64,000 nt of DNA from the NCBI GenBank assembly GCA_903970475.1, contig CAJCIQ010000021.1, positions 1 to 64,000 on the forward strand, in the 5' to 3' direction. The notes beneath the pieces are model-generated. The model searched no databases. It worked only from the letters and a program-made list of their open reading frames with translations, and was not told the origin of the DNA. Shown piece by piece: positions 1 to 8,664 of the stretch. A program made the translations under genes and the position numbers. This stretch comes from Beijerinckiaceae bacterium (lineage in GTDB: Bacteria > Bacteroidota > Bacteroidia > Chitinophagales > Chitinophagaceae). Numbering within the stretch: the stretch's first letter is position 1; each line of letters begins with the position of its first letter.

Positions 1-395
1 GAACTTTCCAGGAAGCAGCACGCCGCAAGGGTGCCACAGGTGAAAACCTGATCAAACTGCTGGAAGCCCGTTTGGACAATACTGTATTCCGTCTTGGCCT
101 GGCCGCTAGCCGCCCTGCCGCCCGTCAGCTGGTGAGCCACAAGCACATCACGGTGAACGGACACGTGGTTAACGTTCCTTCTTATCAACTCAACCCAGGG
201 GACATCATCAGCGTTACCCAACGTACTGCTGACAATGAACATGCCCTCAACCAGATCAAGGGTAAGAACCCTAAAATCAACTGGCTGGATTGGAATGAAA
301 ACGAACTGAGGGGTACTTTCATCGCTTACCCTGAAAGGGAAAGCGTACCGGAAAACATCCGCGAGCAGCTGATCGTGGAATTGTACTCCAAATAA
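1..395 (+). CDS. rpsD: 30S ribosomal protein S4, C-terminal part
   Basis: The open frame runs in from the left edge, so the 5' end lies outside the window. About 130 residues remain. They hold the S4-type RNA-binding fold (LDNTVFRLGLAASRPAARQ, then KHITVNGHVVNVPS), which binds 16S rRNA early in 30S assembly. The tail KINWLDWNENELRGTFIAYP followed by PERESVPENIREQLIVELYSK-like residues is the usual bacterial S4 ending. It is followed by rpoA and rplQ in the same direction, the standard end of the bacterial alpha operon. An ATG-like start inside the visible part (a TTG at 72) is only an internal codon. Confidence 0.97.
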   Translation, partial: TFQEAARRKGATGENLIKLLEARLDNTVFRLGLAASRPAARQLVSHKHITVNGHVVNVPSYQLNPGDIISVTQRTADNEHALNQIKGKNPKINWLDWNENELRGTFIAYPERESVPENIREQLIVELYSK

Positions 396-490
396 GCCTG
401 AGTGGTGCAGGCGGCGCCACTGGCGACCCGACCAAAGGCCGAAAACATTTTTTCGATATATTTACGTACAACTTAAATCGTACATCATAC

Positions 491-1489
491 ATGGCCATTT
501 TAAACTTCGTTAAACCCGACAAAATCGTTCTTCAAAAAGCAACTGACTTTGAAGCGCAATTTGAGTTCCGTCCACTGGAACCGGGCTACGGCGTAACCAT
601 CGGTAATGCCCTGCGTAGGGTTTTGCTGAACTCCTTGGAAGGATACGCTATTGTAGGCATCAAGATAGAAGGCGCTGATCATGAATTTGCGACCTTGAAA
701 GGTGTGACCGAAGACGTGACCGAGATCATCCTCAACCTGAAACAAGTTCGTTTCAAAAAGAAGGTTGATCATGAAGTGAGCAATGAAAAGGTGACACTGA
801 GCCTGAAAAACAAGACGGAATTTACCGCCGCCATGATCGGTGAGGCCACCCTGAGCTTTGAAGTAATGAATCCGGAGCAGTTGATCTGCACCATGGACTC
901 ATCTTCAAAAATCGACATCGAGATCAACATCGCCAAAGGCAGGGGCTACGTTCCTGCTGATGACAATAAGGTAAAAGATGCTCCCTTCGGTTACATTCCC
1001 ATCGATTCTATTTTCACGCCCATTAAAAACGTGAAATATTCTATCGAGAATACCCGTGTGGAACAAAGGACAGACTACGAGAAACTGTTGATGGAGGTAT
1101 CCACCGACGGCACCATTCATCCTGAAGAGGCCGTTAAGCAGGCATCCCGTATCCTGATCCAACACCTGATGATCATCACTGATGAGAACATCACCTTCGA
1201 CAACAAGGAAGAGAAGAAGGAAGACCTGGTGGACGAACAGACCCTGCAACTGCGCAAGGTGTTGAAGACTCCCCTGGAAGACCTGGATCTGTCCGTACGC
1301 GCTTTCAACTGCTTGAAGGCCGCTAAGATCAACTCTCTGAGTGAGTTGGTTCAGTACGAACAGGAAGACCTGATGAAATTCCGCAACTTCGGTCAGAAAT
1401 CACTGGCTGAAATCGAACAAGTGCTCCACGAACGTGGTCTGCATTTCGGAATGGACCTGGCCAAACTGGGGATCAGCGACGACTTTTAA
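491..1489 (+). CDS. rpoA: DNA-directed RNA polymerase subunit alpha
   Basis: Alpha subunit of RNA polymerase, 332 residues, the normal length for Bacteroidota. The N-terminal domain (about 1-230) carries the dimerisation and assembly signature (GYGVTIGNALRRVLLNSLEG) and nucleates beta/beta' assembly. An acidic, lysine-rich linker follows (about 240-255). The C-terminal domain (about 260-325; LDLSVRAFNCLKAAKI and FRNFGQKSLAEIEQVL) contacts UP-element DNA and activators. It lies 95 bases after rpsD and 130 bases before rplQ, in the conserved ribosomal operon order, so co-transcription is likely. Confidence 0.98.
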   Translation: MAILNFVKPDKIVLQKATDFEAQFEFRPLEPGYGVTIGNALRRVLLNSLEGYAIVGIKIEGADHEFATLKGVTEDVTEIILNLKQVRFKKKVDHEVSNEKVTLSLKNKTEFTAAMIGEATLSFEVMNPEQLICTMDSSSKIDIEINIAKGRGYVPADDNKVKDAPFGYIPIDSIFTPIKNVKYSIENTRVEQRTDYEKLLMEVSTDGTIHPEEAVKQASRILIQHLMIITDENITFDNKEEKKEDLVDEQTLQLRKVLKTPLEDLDLSVRAFNCLKAAKINSLSELVQYEQEDLMKFRNFGQKSLAEIEQVLHERGLHFGMDLAKLGISDDF

Positions 1490-1492
1490 GCA

Positions 1493-1511
1493 AAAGCGCC
1501 CAAGGCGCTTT
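1493..1511 (+). other. Short GC hairpin after rpoA
   Basis: An 8-bp perfect stem (AAAGCGCC / GGCGCTTT, loop CAA) begins four bases after the rpoA stop. There is no T-run behind it, so it does not look like a classical terminator. It could be a processing or stability element between rpoA and rplQ. The stem is visible; its function is inferred. Confidence 0.4.
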
Positions 1512-1573
1512 GTGATAATTAGCTAAGGCGTGAATAGCGCCATTTCACTAACGGACCGGTGTCCCCGGTTCAC

Positions 1574-1602
1574 CCTTCACAATTCCCGGCACGGTGTGAA
1601 GG
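1574..1602 (+). promoter_or_regulatory. Hairpin in the rplQ leader
   Basis: An 8-bp perfect stem (CCTTCACA / TGTGAAGG, 13-base loop) ends 17 bases before the rplQ ATG and is followed by an A-rich single-stranded stretch. The position suits translational control or mRNA processing of rplQ, but no known ribosomal-protein leader is recognised here. Confidence 0.35.
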
Positions 1603-1619
1603 TTAAAAAATAAAATGCC

Positions 1620-2129
1620 ATGCGTCACGGAGACAAAATCAACAACCTGGGTCGTACCGCGTCCCATCGTGCAGCCTTGTTAAGCAACCTGGCCTGCCAG
1701 TTAATCGAACACAAGCGTATCGTTACTACCTTGGCAAAAGCAAAGTCCCTCAGGACTTATGTTGAGCCCCTGATCACCAAAGCAAAAGAAAATACGACGC
1801 ACCAGCGTAGGATTGTTTTCTCTTACTTGCAGGATAAGGAAGCCATTAAGGAATTGTTCGATACCGTTAGCGCGAAGGTCGCTTCCCGTCCTGGTGGTTA
1901 TACCCGCATCATTAAGCTGGGTACCCGTCCTGGGGATAACGCCGAAAAAGCGATGATTGAACTGGTAGACTTCAACGAAATCTACGGCAAAGGAAAAGGT
2001 GAAGCCAAAGAACCTGCAAAACGTACGCGTCGCGCTGGTGGTGGAGCTAAAAAGAAAGCCGAAGGAGCTGAAACCGCTACCGTTGAAACCGCTGCTGATG
2101 CAGCTACTACAGAAAAAGTGGCTGAATAG
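1620..2129 (+). CDS. rplQ: 50S ribosomal protein L17
   Basis: Large-subunit ribosomal protein L17 at the peptide-exit side of the ribosome. The start [20 protein letters not shown] and the block [20 protein letters not shown] are diagnostic. The conserved core ends near residue 120. About 45 further residues, first Arg/Lys-rich ([14 protein letters not shown]) and then Ala/Thr/Glu-rich, form a low-complexity tail; such extensions are common in Bacteroidota L17 and give a total of 169. It is the last gene of the ribosomal operon, and a strong terminator follows 27 bases later. Confidence 0.97.
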   Translation: MRHGDKINNLGRTASHRAALLSNLACQLIEHKRIVTTLAKAKSLRTYVEPLITKAKENTTHQRRIVFSYLQDKEAIKELFDTVSAKVASRPGGYTRIIKLGTRPGDNAEKAMIELVDFNEIYGKGKGEAKEPAKRTRRAGGGAKKKAEGAETATVETAADAATTEKVAE

Positions 2130-2156
2130 TGGAAAAGATTCTTTCGATGATAAAAG

Positions 2157-2185
2157 GCAGAGCTTCAGTGCTCTGCTTTTTTTTT
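2157..2185 (+). terminator. Rho-independent terminator of rpsD-rpoA-rplQ
   Basis: Perfect 7-bp stem GCAGAGC / GCTCTGC with a 6-base loop, followed directly by nine T. It sits 27 bases after the rplQ stop and ends the ribosomal operon. Confidence 0.9.
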
Positions 2186-2220
2186 CACATTTAACCTCAA
2201 CATTTTTCCTACACTTTACG

Positions 2221-2228
2221 TAATTTTG
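2221..2228 (+). promoter_or_regulatory. Probable -7 element for carA
   Basis: TAATTTTG matches the Bacteroidota -7 consensus TAnnTTTG. It lies downstream of the rplQ terminator and 66 bases upstream of the carA ATG. No clean TTTG -33 box is seen at the expected distance. Confidence 0.5.
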
Positions 2229-2294
2229 CCAAATTTTTCACGCCGGAGCCTTGGCCTCCACGCAGGGCTCTGATTAAAAAAAAGCGCTCAAAGA

Positions 2295-3398
2295 ATGACC
2301 CCACTCAAACCCGCGGTATTACTGCTCGAAGACGGGCTGGTACTTCATGGTAAGGCCTTCGGTAAGATCGGTACGACTACCGGAGAAATCTGTTTCAATA
2401 CAGGTATGACCGGATACCAGGAAGTTTTTACAGATCCCAGTTATTTTGGTCAGATCATTATCATGAACAATGTGCACGTGGGTAATTATGGGGTGAAAGA
2501 CACCGATGTTGAAAGCAAGGGCGTAAAAATCAAAGGCCTGATCGGACGTAACCTGGAACCCCGCTTTTCCCGCATCCAGGCCACCGCTAGCCTACAGGAG
2601 TATCTGGAAAAGGAAGGCATTGTTTCCATAGAAGACGTAGATACCAGGGCACTCGTAGCCCATGTACGTCAGAAAGGAGCCATGAACTGTATCATTTCCT
2701 CAGACATTCTGGACGTTAGCCTGCTCAAAGAAGAACTGCGCAGGACCCCTTCCATGAATGGCCTGGAACTGGCATCAGAGGTATCCACTAAGGACGTATA
2801 CCATGTGGGTGATCCCAATGCGGCCATCCGTATTTCTGTGCTGGACTTCGGCGTAAAGCACCATATCCTGGAATGCATGGCTGAAAGGGGCGCCTATGTA
2901 CGGGTGCACCCGGCCAAAACCAGCCTCCATGAGCTGAACAAATTTGAGCCCCACGGCTATTTTCTCTCCAATGGTCCAGGGGACCCCGCTCCCATGAACT
3001 ATGCTGTTCATACGATAAAAGACATATTGAAAACGGGTAAACCCATGTTTGGTATCTGCCTGGGGCACCAACTCCTGGCTTTGGCCAATGACATCCCCAC
3101 TTTCAAAATGCACCATGGGCACAGGGGACTCAACCATCCTGTGAAAAACATCATCACTGGTCTTTGTGAGATCACCACCCAGAACCATGGATTCGGGGTA
3201 GATCCTGAGGCGGTAAGGGCCTCTGATCATATAGAGATCACCCATGTGAATCTCAACGATGGATCCATTGAAGGTATCCGTGTAAAGGGCAAACCTGCTT
3301 TTTCTGTGCAATACCATCCGGAGTCTACTCCTGGTCCTCATGATAGCCGGTATTTGTTTGATGATTTCATCAACCTGATAAAGGAGCATCAGTCATAA
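2295..3398 (+). CDS. carA: Carbamoyl-phosphate synthase, small (glutaminase) subunit
   Basis: Glutamine-hydrolysing subunit of carbamoyl-phosphate synthase; it passes ammonia to CarB for pyrimidine and arginine synthesis. The N-terminal CarA domain (about 1-145) has FNTGMTGYQEVFTDPSY. The C-terminal class I amidotransferase domain (about 185-360) has the nucleophile elbow FGICLGHQLL (Cys) and the His-Glu pair in YHPESTPGPHDS. The length of 367 is typical. No carB lies next to it; carA has its own promoter and terminator and stands as a single-gene unit. Confidence 0.97.
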   Translation: MTPLKPAVLLLEDGLVLHGKAFGKIGTTTGEICFNTGMTGYQEVFTDPSYFGQIIIMNNVHVGNYGVKDTDVESKGVKIKGLIGRNLEPRFSRIQATASLQEYLEKEGIVSIEDVDTRALVAHVRQKGAMNCIISSDILDVSLLKEELRRTPSMNGLELASEVSTKDVYHVGDPNAAIRISVLDFGVKHHILECMAERGAYVRVHPAKTSLHELNKFEPHGYFLSNGPGDPAPMNYAVHTIKDILKTGKPMFGICLGHQLLALANDIPTFKMHHGHRGLNHPVKNIITGLCEITTQNHGFGVDPEAVRASDHIEITHVNLNDGSIEGIRVKGKPAFSVQYHPESTPGPHDSRYLFDDFINLIKEHQS

Positions 3399-3402
3399 AG
3401 GG

Positions 3403-3430
3403 AAGCCGGTCCATATGGGCCGGCTTTTTT
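3403..3430 (+). terminator. Terminator of carA
   Basis: Stem AAGCCGG(TCC) / (GGG)CCGGCTT with loop ATAT, then a T-run. It starts 5 bases after the carA stop. Its T-run overlaps the candidate aroQ -7 element. Confidence 0.85.
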
Positions 3431-3437
3431 ATCTTTG
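3430..3437 (+). promoter_or_regulatory. Candidate -7 element for aroQ
   Basis: TATCTTTG fits TAnnTTTG exactly and ends 6 bases before the aroQ ATG. If used, the transcript would start at or within a base or two of the start codon, giving a leaderless or nearly leaderless mRNA. The -33 region would fall inside the carA terminator stem. Confidence 0.45.
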
Positions 3438-3443
3438 TTGCCT

Positions 3444-3869
3444 ATGTATCCCTTACGCATCGCCATCATCAACGGGCCCAACCTGAATCTCCTGGGCAAA
3501 AGGGAGCCAGGTATCTATGGAGCCCAGTCCTTCGAGGAATATTTCTCGGACCTGCATAAGCAATTTCCTGCCGTAGAGTTCACCTACTATCAAAACAATG
3601 TGGAAGGTGAACTGGTCAATGAATTGCACAGGGTAGGTTTCGATTACGATGGGATTATCCTCAATCCCGGAGCCTATACCCATACTTCGGTGGCTATAGG
3701 GGATGCGATTGCTTCGATCAAAACGCCCGTGATCGAAGTGCATATTTCCAATGTGCATGCGCGGGAAGACTTCCGCAGAATCTCTCATGTTTCGGCTAAG
3801 GCTCGCGGCACAATTTGTGGGTTAGGTTTGCGCGGATATGAGCTCGCAGTCCGGTATTTTATGCCGTAA
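3444..3869 (+). CDS. aroQ: 3-dehydroquinate dehydratase, type II
   Basis: Third step of the shikimate pathway: 3-dehydroquinate to 3-dehydroshikimate. The 141 residues match the small dodecameric type II family. Visible motifs are IINGPNLNLLGKREPGIYG (catalytic Tyr loop), NPGAYTHTSVAIGDAI, and VIEVHISNVHAREDFR with the catalytic His. The frame is open from a TTG at 3435, but the ATG at 3444 matches the family N-terminus. It lies between the carA terminator and a long bidirectional terminator, so it is a single-gene unit. Confidence 0.95.
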   Translation: MYPLRIAIINGPNLNLLGKREPGIYGAQSFEEYFSDLHKQFPAVEFTYYQNNVEGELVNELHRVGFDYDGIILNPGAYTHTSVAIGDAIASIKTPVIEVHISNVHAREDFRRISHVSAKARGTICGLGLRGYELAVRYFMP

Positions 3870-3895
3870 ATCTCCGATGTGGATAAGTTAGTTAT

Positions 3896-3944
3896 CCTAC
3901 ATAAAAAAGGACGGTCTTTTAGGGACCGTCCTTTTTTATGTAGG
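3896..3944. terminator. Bidirectional terminator between aroQ and the OM protein gene
   Basis: A perfect 21-bp inverted repeat with a 7-base loop. The GC core (GGACGGTC / GACCGTCC) is flanked by an A-run on one side and a T-run on the other, so it works as an intrinsic terminator in both directions. It lies 27 bases after aroQ and 25 bases after the stop of the converging gene. Confidence 0.9.
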
Positions 3945-3968
3945 GTCGCCTCAGGGGAGGCTAGTGTT

Positions 3969-4844
3969 TTATCCATTATCCTTATACCTCGCCGCGGCGT
4001 GGGAAGAGAAGGGGATACTCAGACCCAGGTTGAGGATCATTTCGTAGGTGCCGAAGGACTGACGGGCAGTCCCATCGTATACCTTCAGGTTCCAGTAATT
4101 GGTGTAGACCACTTTATTACAGTACTCCAGATAGACATACTTGAAGAAGGTGAAGCGGACATCGGCTTCAAACCCTGCATCGAGTCCTCCGAATTGGAAA
4201 TGGGGATCGTTGTCTTTGCCAAAAATGGTGTTCTGTACGTGGGGCACCATCCAACCTACACCAGCCTTCCACAGGAAAGAGGTGTTGAAATTTTTATAGT
4301 TCAGGTGGTTGAACTTGATTTTATGTACCAGGTTAAACAGGAAAAAGTTAGCACCGTTGTTGAGCTGGTAGACCAGGATGCTGTCATTGAGCATGTACTG
4401 GTTAACAGGTTTTCCATCCATGGTGCCCACCACATGCAGGCCCTGCATCTGGGCTACCTGATATTTGGTATGGTCGAAGGCCAGTTCAATACCCCAGTTG
4501 TCTTTAAACCAATACCCTATTCGGTAGTTATATTGTGGAATGGTGAATGCTTCTCCAAAAATCCCTTCATTCCATCCTGGTTTGTCCTCCGCAAATACGC
4601 TTTTGAAAACGTAATTATTACCCAGTGAGGGTTGATTGATGTGGATATCTCCCTTAGTGTACCATTCCTTGTTATAGCCCCATGAAAACCACCAGGAACC
4701 TTTCCTGCCGACATAATTGTATTTAGTGGTGGGAAGGGTAGTCGTGGAACTGGTTATCGGTTGTGTTGATTGGTCTTGAGCCTGCGATTTAGTGCATAGG
4801 ATACCCAATGAAATCACCAACAGCGCCTTTGTCAAATTCTTCAT
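3969..4844 (-). CDS. Exported protein, probable outer-membrane beta-barrel
   Basis: Unrecognised family. The N-terminus MKNLTKALLVISLGILCTKS followed by QAQ is a signal peptide with a signal peptidase I site. The mature part is rich in aromatic residues and alternating strands (WWFSWGYNKEWYTKGDIHI, NYRIGYWFKDNWGIELAFDH) and ends in a strand-like segment, as in small outer-membrane porin-like proteins. The ATG at 4844 is preferred to a TTG six codons upstream because it puts the signal peptide at the start. It lies 27 bases after bioB in the same direction and could be read through from it. Confidence 0.7.
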   Translation of the reverse strand: MKNLTKALLVISLGILCTKSQAQDQSTQPITSSTTTLPTTKYNYVGRKGSWWFSWGYNKEWYTKGDIHINQPSLGNNYVFKSVFAEDKPGWNEGIFGEAFTIPQYNYRIGYWFKDNWGIELAFDHTKYQVAQMQGLHVVGTMDGKPVNQYMLNDSILVYQLNNGANFFLFNLVHKIKFNHLNYKNFNTSFLWKAGVGWMVPHVQNTIFGKDNDPHFQFGGLDAGFEADVRFTFFKYVYLEYCNKVVYTNYWNLKVYDGTARQSFGTYEMILNLGLSIPFSSHAAARYKDNG

Positions 4845-4871
4845 AATGTTTAGGTTTTTCAAATACTGCTT

Positions 4872-5849
4872 TTATACGATCACTGCGTTTTTCTCTCCTT
4901 TGAAAGCTTCGCGTGGGTGTAGTCCGAGCAGGTTGAACATTTGTGCATCTTCGTCGAATCCGGGATTGGGAGTGGTTAAGAGTTTTTCTCCGGTGAAGAT
5001 GGAATTGGCTCCGGCCATGAAGCAAAAAGCTTGTTCTGGAACAGTCATCTCTGCGCGACCTGCACTGAGACGGACCATAGCCTGGGGCATGAGTATACGG
5101 GCGGTGGCGATGATGCGCACCATATCCCAAACGTCTACTTTGGGATTATTTTCTAATGGGGTGCCTTTTACCCTTACCAAGGCATTGATGGGCACGGATT
5201 CTGGATGTTCAGGCAGGTTGCTTAAGGTGTGAAGCATGCCAATACGGTCTTCATGGGTTTCTCCCAGCCCAACGATACCGCCACAACAAACGCTTACCCC
5301 TGCTTTACGTACATTGTCCAGGGTCTGGAGCCTGTCCTTGTAGGTGCGGGTGGTAATAATGGATTCGTAATATTCAGGAGAGGTATCCAGGTTATGGTTA
5401 TAGGCATACAATCCGGCATCGGCCAACTTTTGGGCTTGTTCCGGCGTCAGCATACCCAGGGTACAACAAACTTCCATACCCATAGCATTGACATCCTTTA
5501 CCATATCCAATACCCGGTCAAAGTCGCGGTTGTCACGGACTTCCCTCCAGGCTGCTCCCATGCAAAAGCGGGTGGAACCAGCATTTTTTGCTTTGGTTGC
5601 GGCTTCTATCACTTCCTCCCTGGGTAGGAGGCCATGATTCTTTACACCGGTATGGTAACGGGCAGCCTGTGGGCAATAAGCACAATCTTCAGGGCAGCCC
5701 CCTGTTTTGATAGACAGCAGGGTACATACCTGTACTTCCGCGGTAGCATGGTAGGTTCTATGGATGGTGGCTGCCTGATAGACCAGTTCCAGTAAGGGTG
5801 TATCGTAAATAGCTTTGATTTCTTCAATACTCCAGTCGTTTCGGATCAT
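4872..5849 (-). CDS. bioB: Biotin synthase
   Basis: Radical SAM enzyme inserting sulfur into dethiobiotin in the last step of biotin synthesis. It has the CxxxCxxC cluster motif ([17 protein letters not shown]) near residue 48, the [2Fe-2S] and SAM region [20 protein letters not shown], and [12 protein letters not shown]. The 325 residues are typical. Its start is two bases after the stop of the M42 peptidase gene, so the two are probably one transcript. No other bio genes are in the window. Confidence 0.96.
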   Translation of the reverse strand: MIRNDWSIEEIKAIYDTPLLELVYQAATIHRTYHATAEVQVCTLLSIKTGGCPEDCAYCPQAARYHTGVKNHGLLPREEVIEAATKAKNAGSTRFCMGAAWREVRDNRDFDRVLDMVKDVNAMGMEVCCTLGMLTPEQAQKLADAGLYAYNHNLDTSPEYYESIITTRTYKDRLQTLDNVRKAGVSVCCGGIVGLGETHEDRIGMLHTLSNLPEHPESVPINALVRVKGTPLENNPKVDVWDMVRIIATARILMPQAMVRLSAGRAEMTVPEQAFCFMAGANSIFTGEKLLTTPNPGFDEDAQMFNLLGLHPREAFKGEKNAVIV

Positions 5850-5851
5850 AT

Positions 5852-6970
5852 TTACAGGTATTTAAGATCAGTAGAAGGCTTGAGGGTGAGCAGGGTTTCG
5901 TACATCAGATCTATCGTATGGAGAATGTCCTGGGTATGGATCATCTCTACGGTAGTGTGCATATACCTTAAGGGTATGGAGATCAGTACAGAAGGGGTCC
6001 CTTCCCCGGCATAGGCAAAGGAATCGGTATCTGTGCCGGTACTACGGGAAACGGCCCTTAATTGCACAGGGATATTATTTTCCTCGGCTACCTTTCGAAC
6101 CAGGTCCAGGAGTTTATTATGTACGGCTGGGCCGAAGGCCAGGGAGGGGCCTTTACCATTGCTGACATCGCCTTCGATCATTTTGTTGATCATGGGCGTG
6201 CTGGTATCGTGGGTAACGTCTGTAATGATCGCTACATCTGGTTTCAGGCGGCGGGCAATCATTTCAGCTCCCCTCAGTCCCACTTCTTCCTGCACCGCAT
6301 TGACGATATAAAGGCCAAAGGGGAGTTTTTTCTTCTTTTCATGCAATTTGCGGGCTACTTCGGCGATCATAAAGCCGCCAATACGGTTATCAAAAGCCCT
6401 GGCAATCAAGCTTCCATAAGCCAATTCATCAAACCCTTCTTCGTAAGTCGCTACGCTACCCACATGGATCCCTAAGTCTTCTACCTCTTTTTTACTACGG
6501 GCTCCAGCGTCTAACCACAGGTTTTCCACTTTGGGGTTGACTTCTTTTTCACTGCCCCCCATACGGGTATGTATAGCCGGCCAGCCGAAAACGGCCTTGA
6601 CCGGTCCTTTGGCTCCATGAATGATAACCCTTTTGGCTGGCGCTATCTGGTGGTCAACGCCCCCGTTGCGTTTGAGGTAGATCAGTCCGCTGTCGGTAAT
6701 GTAATTGACAAACCAGCTGATTTCATCGGCATGGGCCTCAATCACTACCTTGAATTTGGCAGAAGGATTGATTACACCAACGACTGTCCCATAAGGATCA
6801 GAAAAGTGTTCATCAATATATGGTTTGATATATTCCAGCCACTTACGCTGGCCTTGGCTTTCAAATCCGGTGGGAGAAGGCGTGTTGAGATAATCTTTCA
6901 GGAATTTATACGCTTTGGCCTCTATTGCCGGAGTCGATGCTGCGGCATCATTCTTACTGGCTTTACCCAT
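5852..6970 (-). CDS. M42-family metallo-aminopeptidase (FrvX-like)
   Basis: Dinuclear-metal cytosolic aminopeptidase of the M42 family, which includes glutamyl aminopeptidase and so-called endoglucanase-like proteins. Visible metal and catalytic segments: [14 protein letters not shown] (His ligand and Asp), [10 protein letters not shown] (bridging Asp), [14 protein letters not shown] (catalytic Glu pair), AIITDVTHD (Asp ligand) and a C-terminal [10 protein letters not shown] (His ligand). The 372 residues are normal. No signal peptide. It is the first gene of a two-gene unit with bioB; a functional link is not apparent. Confidence 0.9.
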   Translation of the reverse strand: MGKASKNDAAASTPAIEAKAYKFLKDYLNTPSPTGFESQGQRKWLEYIKPYIDEHFSDPYGTVVGVINPSAKFKVVIEAHADEISWFVNYITDSGLIYLKRNGGVDHQIAPAKRVIIHGAKGPVKAVFGWPAIHTRMGGSEKEVNPKVENLWLDAGARSKKEVEDLGIHVGSVATYEEGFDELAYGSLIARAFDNRIGGFMIAEVARKLHEKKKKLPFGLYIVNAVQEEVGLRGAEMIARRLKPDVAIITDVTHDTSTPMINKMIEGDVSNGKGPSLAFGPAVHNKLLDLVRKVAEENNIPVQLRAVSRSTGTDTDSFAYAGEGTPSVLISIPLRYMHTTVEMIHTQDILHTIDLMYETLLTLKPSTDLKYL

Positions 6971-6991
6971 TTCGACTCAAGTTTTGAACCG

Positions 6992-6999
6992 CAAACCTA
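6992..6999 (-). promoter_or_regulatory. -7 element for the M42 peptidase-bioB unit
   Basis: On the minus strand this reads TAGGTTTG, a full match to TAnnTTTG, 21 bases before the ATG. It implies a 5' leader of roughly 15 bases. The -33 box is not clear. Confidence 0.5.
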
Positions 7000-7063
7000 C
7001 GTAATAATGGGAAATAATTGCCTCGGAGTGAAAATCGACTCCCAAAGGTTTAGCTAAAGGCCA

Positions 7064-7588
7064 TTAATAAGGCGGATTGACCAGTATGACAGCCCCGGAT
7101 TTGGCTGTATCGCTGTAATGGCCTACGTGGCCTACACAAAAGTAAAAGTAGGCGGTATCGTTTTCATTGACAATGTTGTTGCCGATGGAGGTGGTGCAGG
7201 GAGACGGATCTGCAATATTAGGATAGCCCGAGGATGTATAATTCGGGCCGTTGGAAAAGGTAACATCCATTGTCGCTTTGAAACCGCTTCCGCTGGTAGT
7301 CGTAGGTATACCCGAAGCCAGGGAGGTCATGGGGTAGGGTAAGAGAATGGAATCTTCCTCACAATTGGGTACGTTAATGAAAACGTATAGGGAATCGTTG
7401 GGATTGTAAGACTTTTCCGAAATTTGCAGGGTGAAAGTCACCAGCGAATTTGTTGTATCATAGGGAACCAATGTCTGATTAACGCCCTTATATTCTATCG
7501 TGGGGGTATCATTATAGTTCGATTTAGAGCAGCTGTAAAGAAGAACTGCTCCCAAAACTACGCCAATCCATAAATTTGCATTGCGCAT
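7064..7588 (-). CDS. Hypothetical lipoprotein
   Basis: Unrecognised protein of 174 residues. From the ATG at 7588, MRNANLWIGVVLGAVLLYSC is a lipoprotein signal with lipobox LYSC. The frame continues 16 codons upstream to a GTG/ATG-like codon, but that would bury the lipobox. The mature part is strand-rich and Ser/Thr/Asn-rich (FTLQISEKSYNPNDSLYVFI), with Cys residues that could pair in the periplasm. It is divergent from the LuxE-like gene, sharing a 46-base intergenic region. Confidence 0.75.
   Translation of the reverse strand: MRNANLWIGVVLGAVLLYSCSKSNYNDTPTIEYKGVNQTLVPYDTTNSLVTFTLQISEKSYNPNDSLYVFINVPNCEEDSILLPYPMTSLASGIPTTTSGSGFKATMDVTFSNGPNYTSSGYPNIADPSPCTTSIGNNIVNENDTAYFYFCVGHVGHYSDTAKSGAVILVNPPY
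7571..7578 (+). promoter_or_regulatory. Candidate -7 element for the LuxE-like gene
   Basis: TAAATTTG matches TAnnTTTG, 57 bases upstream of the plus-strand ATG. It lies within the first codons of the divergent lipoprotein gene. No clear -33 box. Confidence 0.35.
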
Positions 7589-7605
7589 ACCAGGTTTTTC
7601 TGTTT

Positions 7606-7613
7606 CAAATGTA
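7606..7613 (-). promoter_or_regulatory. Candidate -7 element for the lipoprotein gene
   Basis: On the minus strand TACATTTG matches TAnnTTTG, 17 bases before the lipoprotein ATG. A TTTG lies upstream but at only 14 bases, shorter than usual. Confidence 0.45.
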
Positions 7614-7634
7614 GGTATAATTACTTTCAAACTC

Positions 7635-8621
7635 ATGTGGAACGATTTATACGCCGGGAATATTTTTCAGGTGAATCAAAATAATTTTGAAGCGGAGGCT
7701 TTGGCTCTTTTCCGATTCCAGGCAGAAAAAAATACCGTTTACCGGGAATACATTAATCTGTTGGGTATAGACCCCTCAAAAGTGTCCAGGTTAAACGAAA
7801 TTCCCTTTTTACCCATAGAATTTTTTAAGACCCATAGGGTGGCTTCCACTGAATTTACCACAGACCTCCTGTTTGAGAGCAGCGGTACTACCGGTATGGT
7901 CCAAAGCCAACACTGGGTAAAAGACCCCGCTATCTATGAACGTTCCTTCCTGGAGGGTTTCCACCTATTTTATGGAAACGTGGAAAGCTGGTGCGTGCTG
8001 GGGCTGTTGCCTTCCTATCTGGAGAGGAGCCATTCTTCCCTGGTCTATATGGTCGAAGCGCTGGTTAAAAGGAGCGGGCACCCCTCCAGCGGATTTTACC
8101 TCTACGAGCATGAAAAGTTGGAGACCCAGCTAAAGGCCTTGGAAGCCGCTGGACAAAAGACCTTATTAATAGGGGTGACATTTGGGCTATTGGACTTTGC
8201 CGACGAACGCACGATGGACCTCAGCCATACGGTGGTCATGGAAACCGGAGGGATGAAGGGAAGGAGACAGGAATGGACCAGACAGGAAGTTCACCAGTTG
8301 CTGAAGGAAAAATTGGGTGTGTCCGCTGTCCATTCTGAATATGGAATGACGGAATTGTTGTCCCAGGCATATAGCGCCGGGGAGGGTATTTTTCGTCCCG
8401 TACCCTGGTTGAAATTGCTTGTACGGGAGGAAGATGATCCCCTGAAAATGTATCCGGAAGGTAAAGGAGTGTTAAATATCATTGACCTGGCCAATATCTA
8501 TTCTTGTGCCTTCATTGCCACGCAGGACCTGGGTCAGGTCTATCCAGACGGGCGTTTTGAGGTGTTGGGCAGAGTTGACCACAGTGATGTAAGGGGGTGT
8601 AGCTTAATGCTGGCTATGTAG
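7635..8621 (+). CDS. LuxE/PaaK-like acyl-protein synthetase
   Basis: Member of the adenylate-forming LuxE family, which activates fatty acids by adenylation and holds them as acyl-protein. The signature LLFESSGTTGMVQSQHWVKD (phosphate-binding P-loop) is clear, and so are FLPIEFFKTHRVAS and the C-terminal TQDLGQVYPDGRFEVLGRVD. With the ATG at 7635 it is 328 residues; the frame extends 18 codons upstream into the divergent gene without family resemblance. There is no luciferase or LuxC/LuxD nearby, so its role is probably in a lipid or secondary-metabolite pathway rather than light production. The substrate cannot be told. Confidence 0.8.
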   Translation: MWNDLYAGNIFQVNQNNFEAEALALFRFQAEKNTVYREYINLLGIDPSKVSRLNEIPFLPIEFFKTHRVASTEFTTDLLFESSGTTGMVQSQHWVKDPAIYERSFLEGFHLFYGNVESWCVLGLLPSYLERSHSSLVYMVEALVKRSGHPSSGFYLYEHEKLETQLKALEAAGQKTLLIGVTFGLLDFADERTMDLSHTVVMETGGMKGRRQEWTRQEVHQLLKEKLGVSAVHSEYGMTELLSQAYSAGEGIFRPVPWLKLLVREEDDPLKMYPEGKGVLNIIDLANIYSCAFIATQDLGQVYPDGRFEVLGRVDHSDVRGCSLMLAM

Positions 8622-8664
8622 GTTTTTAAACTTCTGGTATCCTGTTTGGTCTGTAAAGAAAAAC

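Noticed and set aside
1493-1511. Terminator after rpoA
   Set aside because: A perfect stem, but no T-run follows and the ribosomal operon continues with rplQ.
2775-3389. Minus-strand frame of about 204 codons over carA
   Set aside because: It is the shadow of a clearly recognised carA; no domain is seen.
3879-4628. Long plus-strand frame of about 250 codons
   Set aside because: It is antisense to the outer-membrane protein gene, starts in a terminator and has no family resemblance.
7581-7634. Upstream extension of the LuxE-like gene
   Set aside because: The 18 codons overlap the divergent lipoprotein start and show no family similarity; the ATG at 7635 is better.
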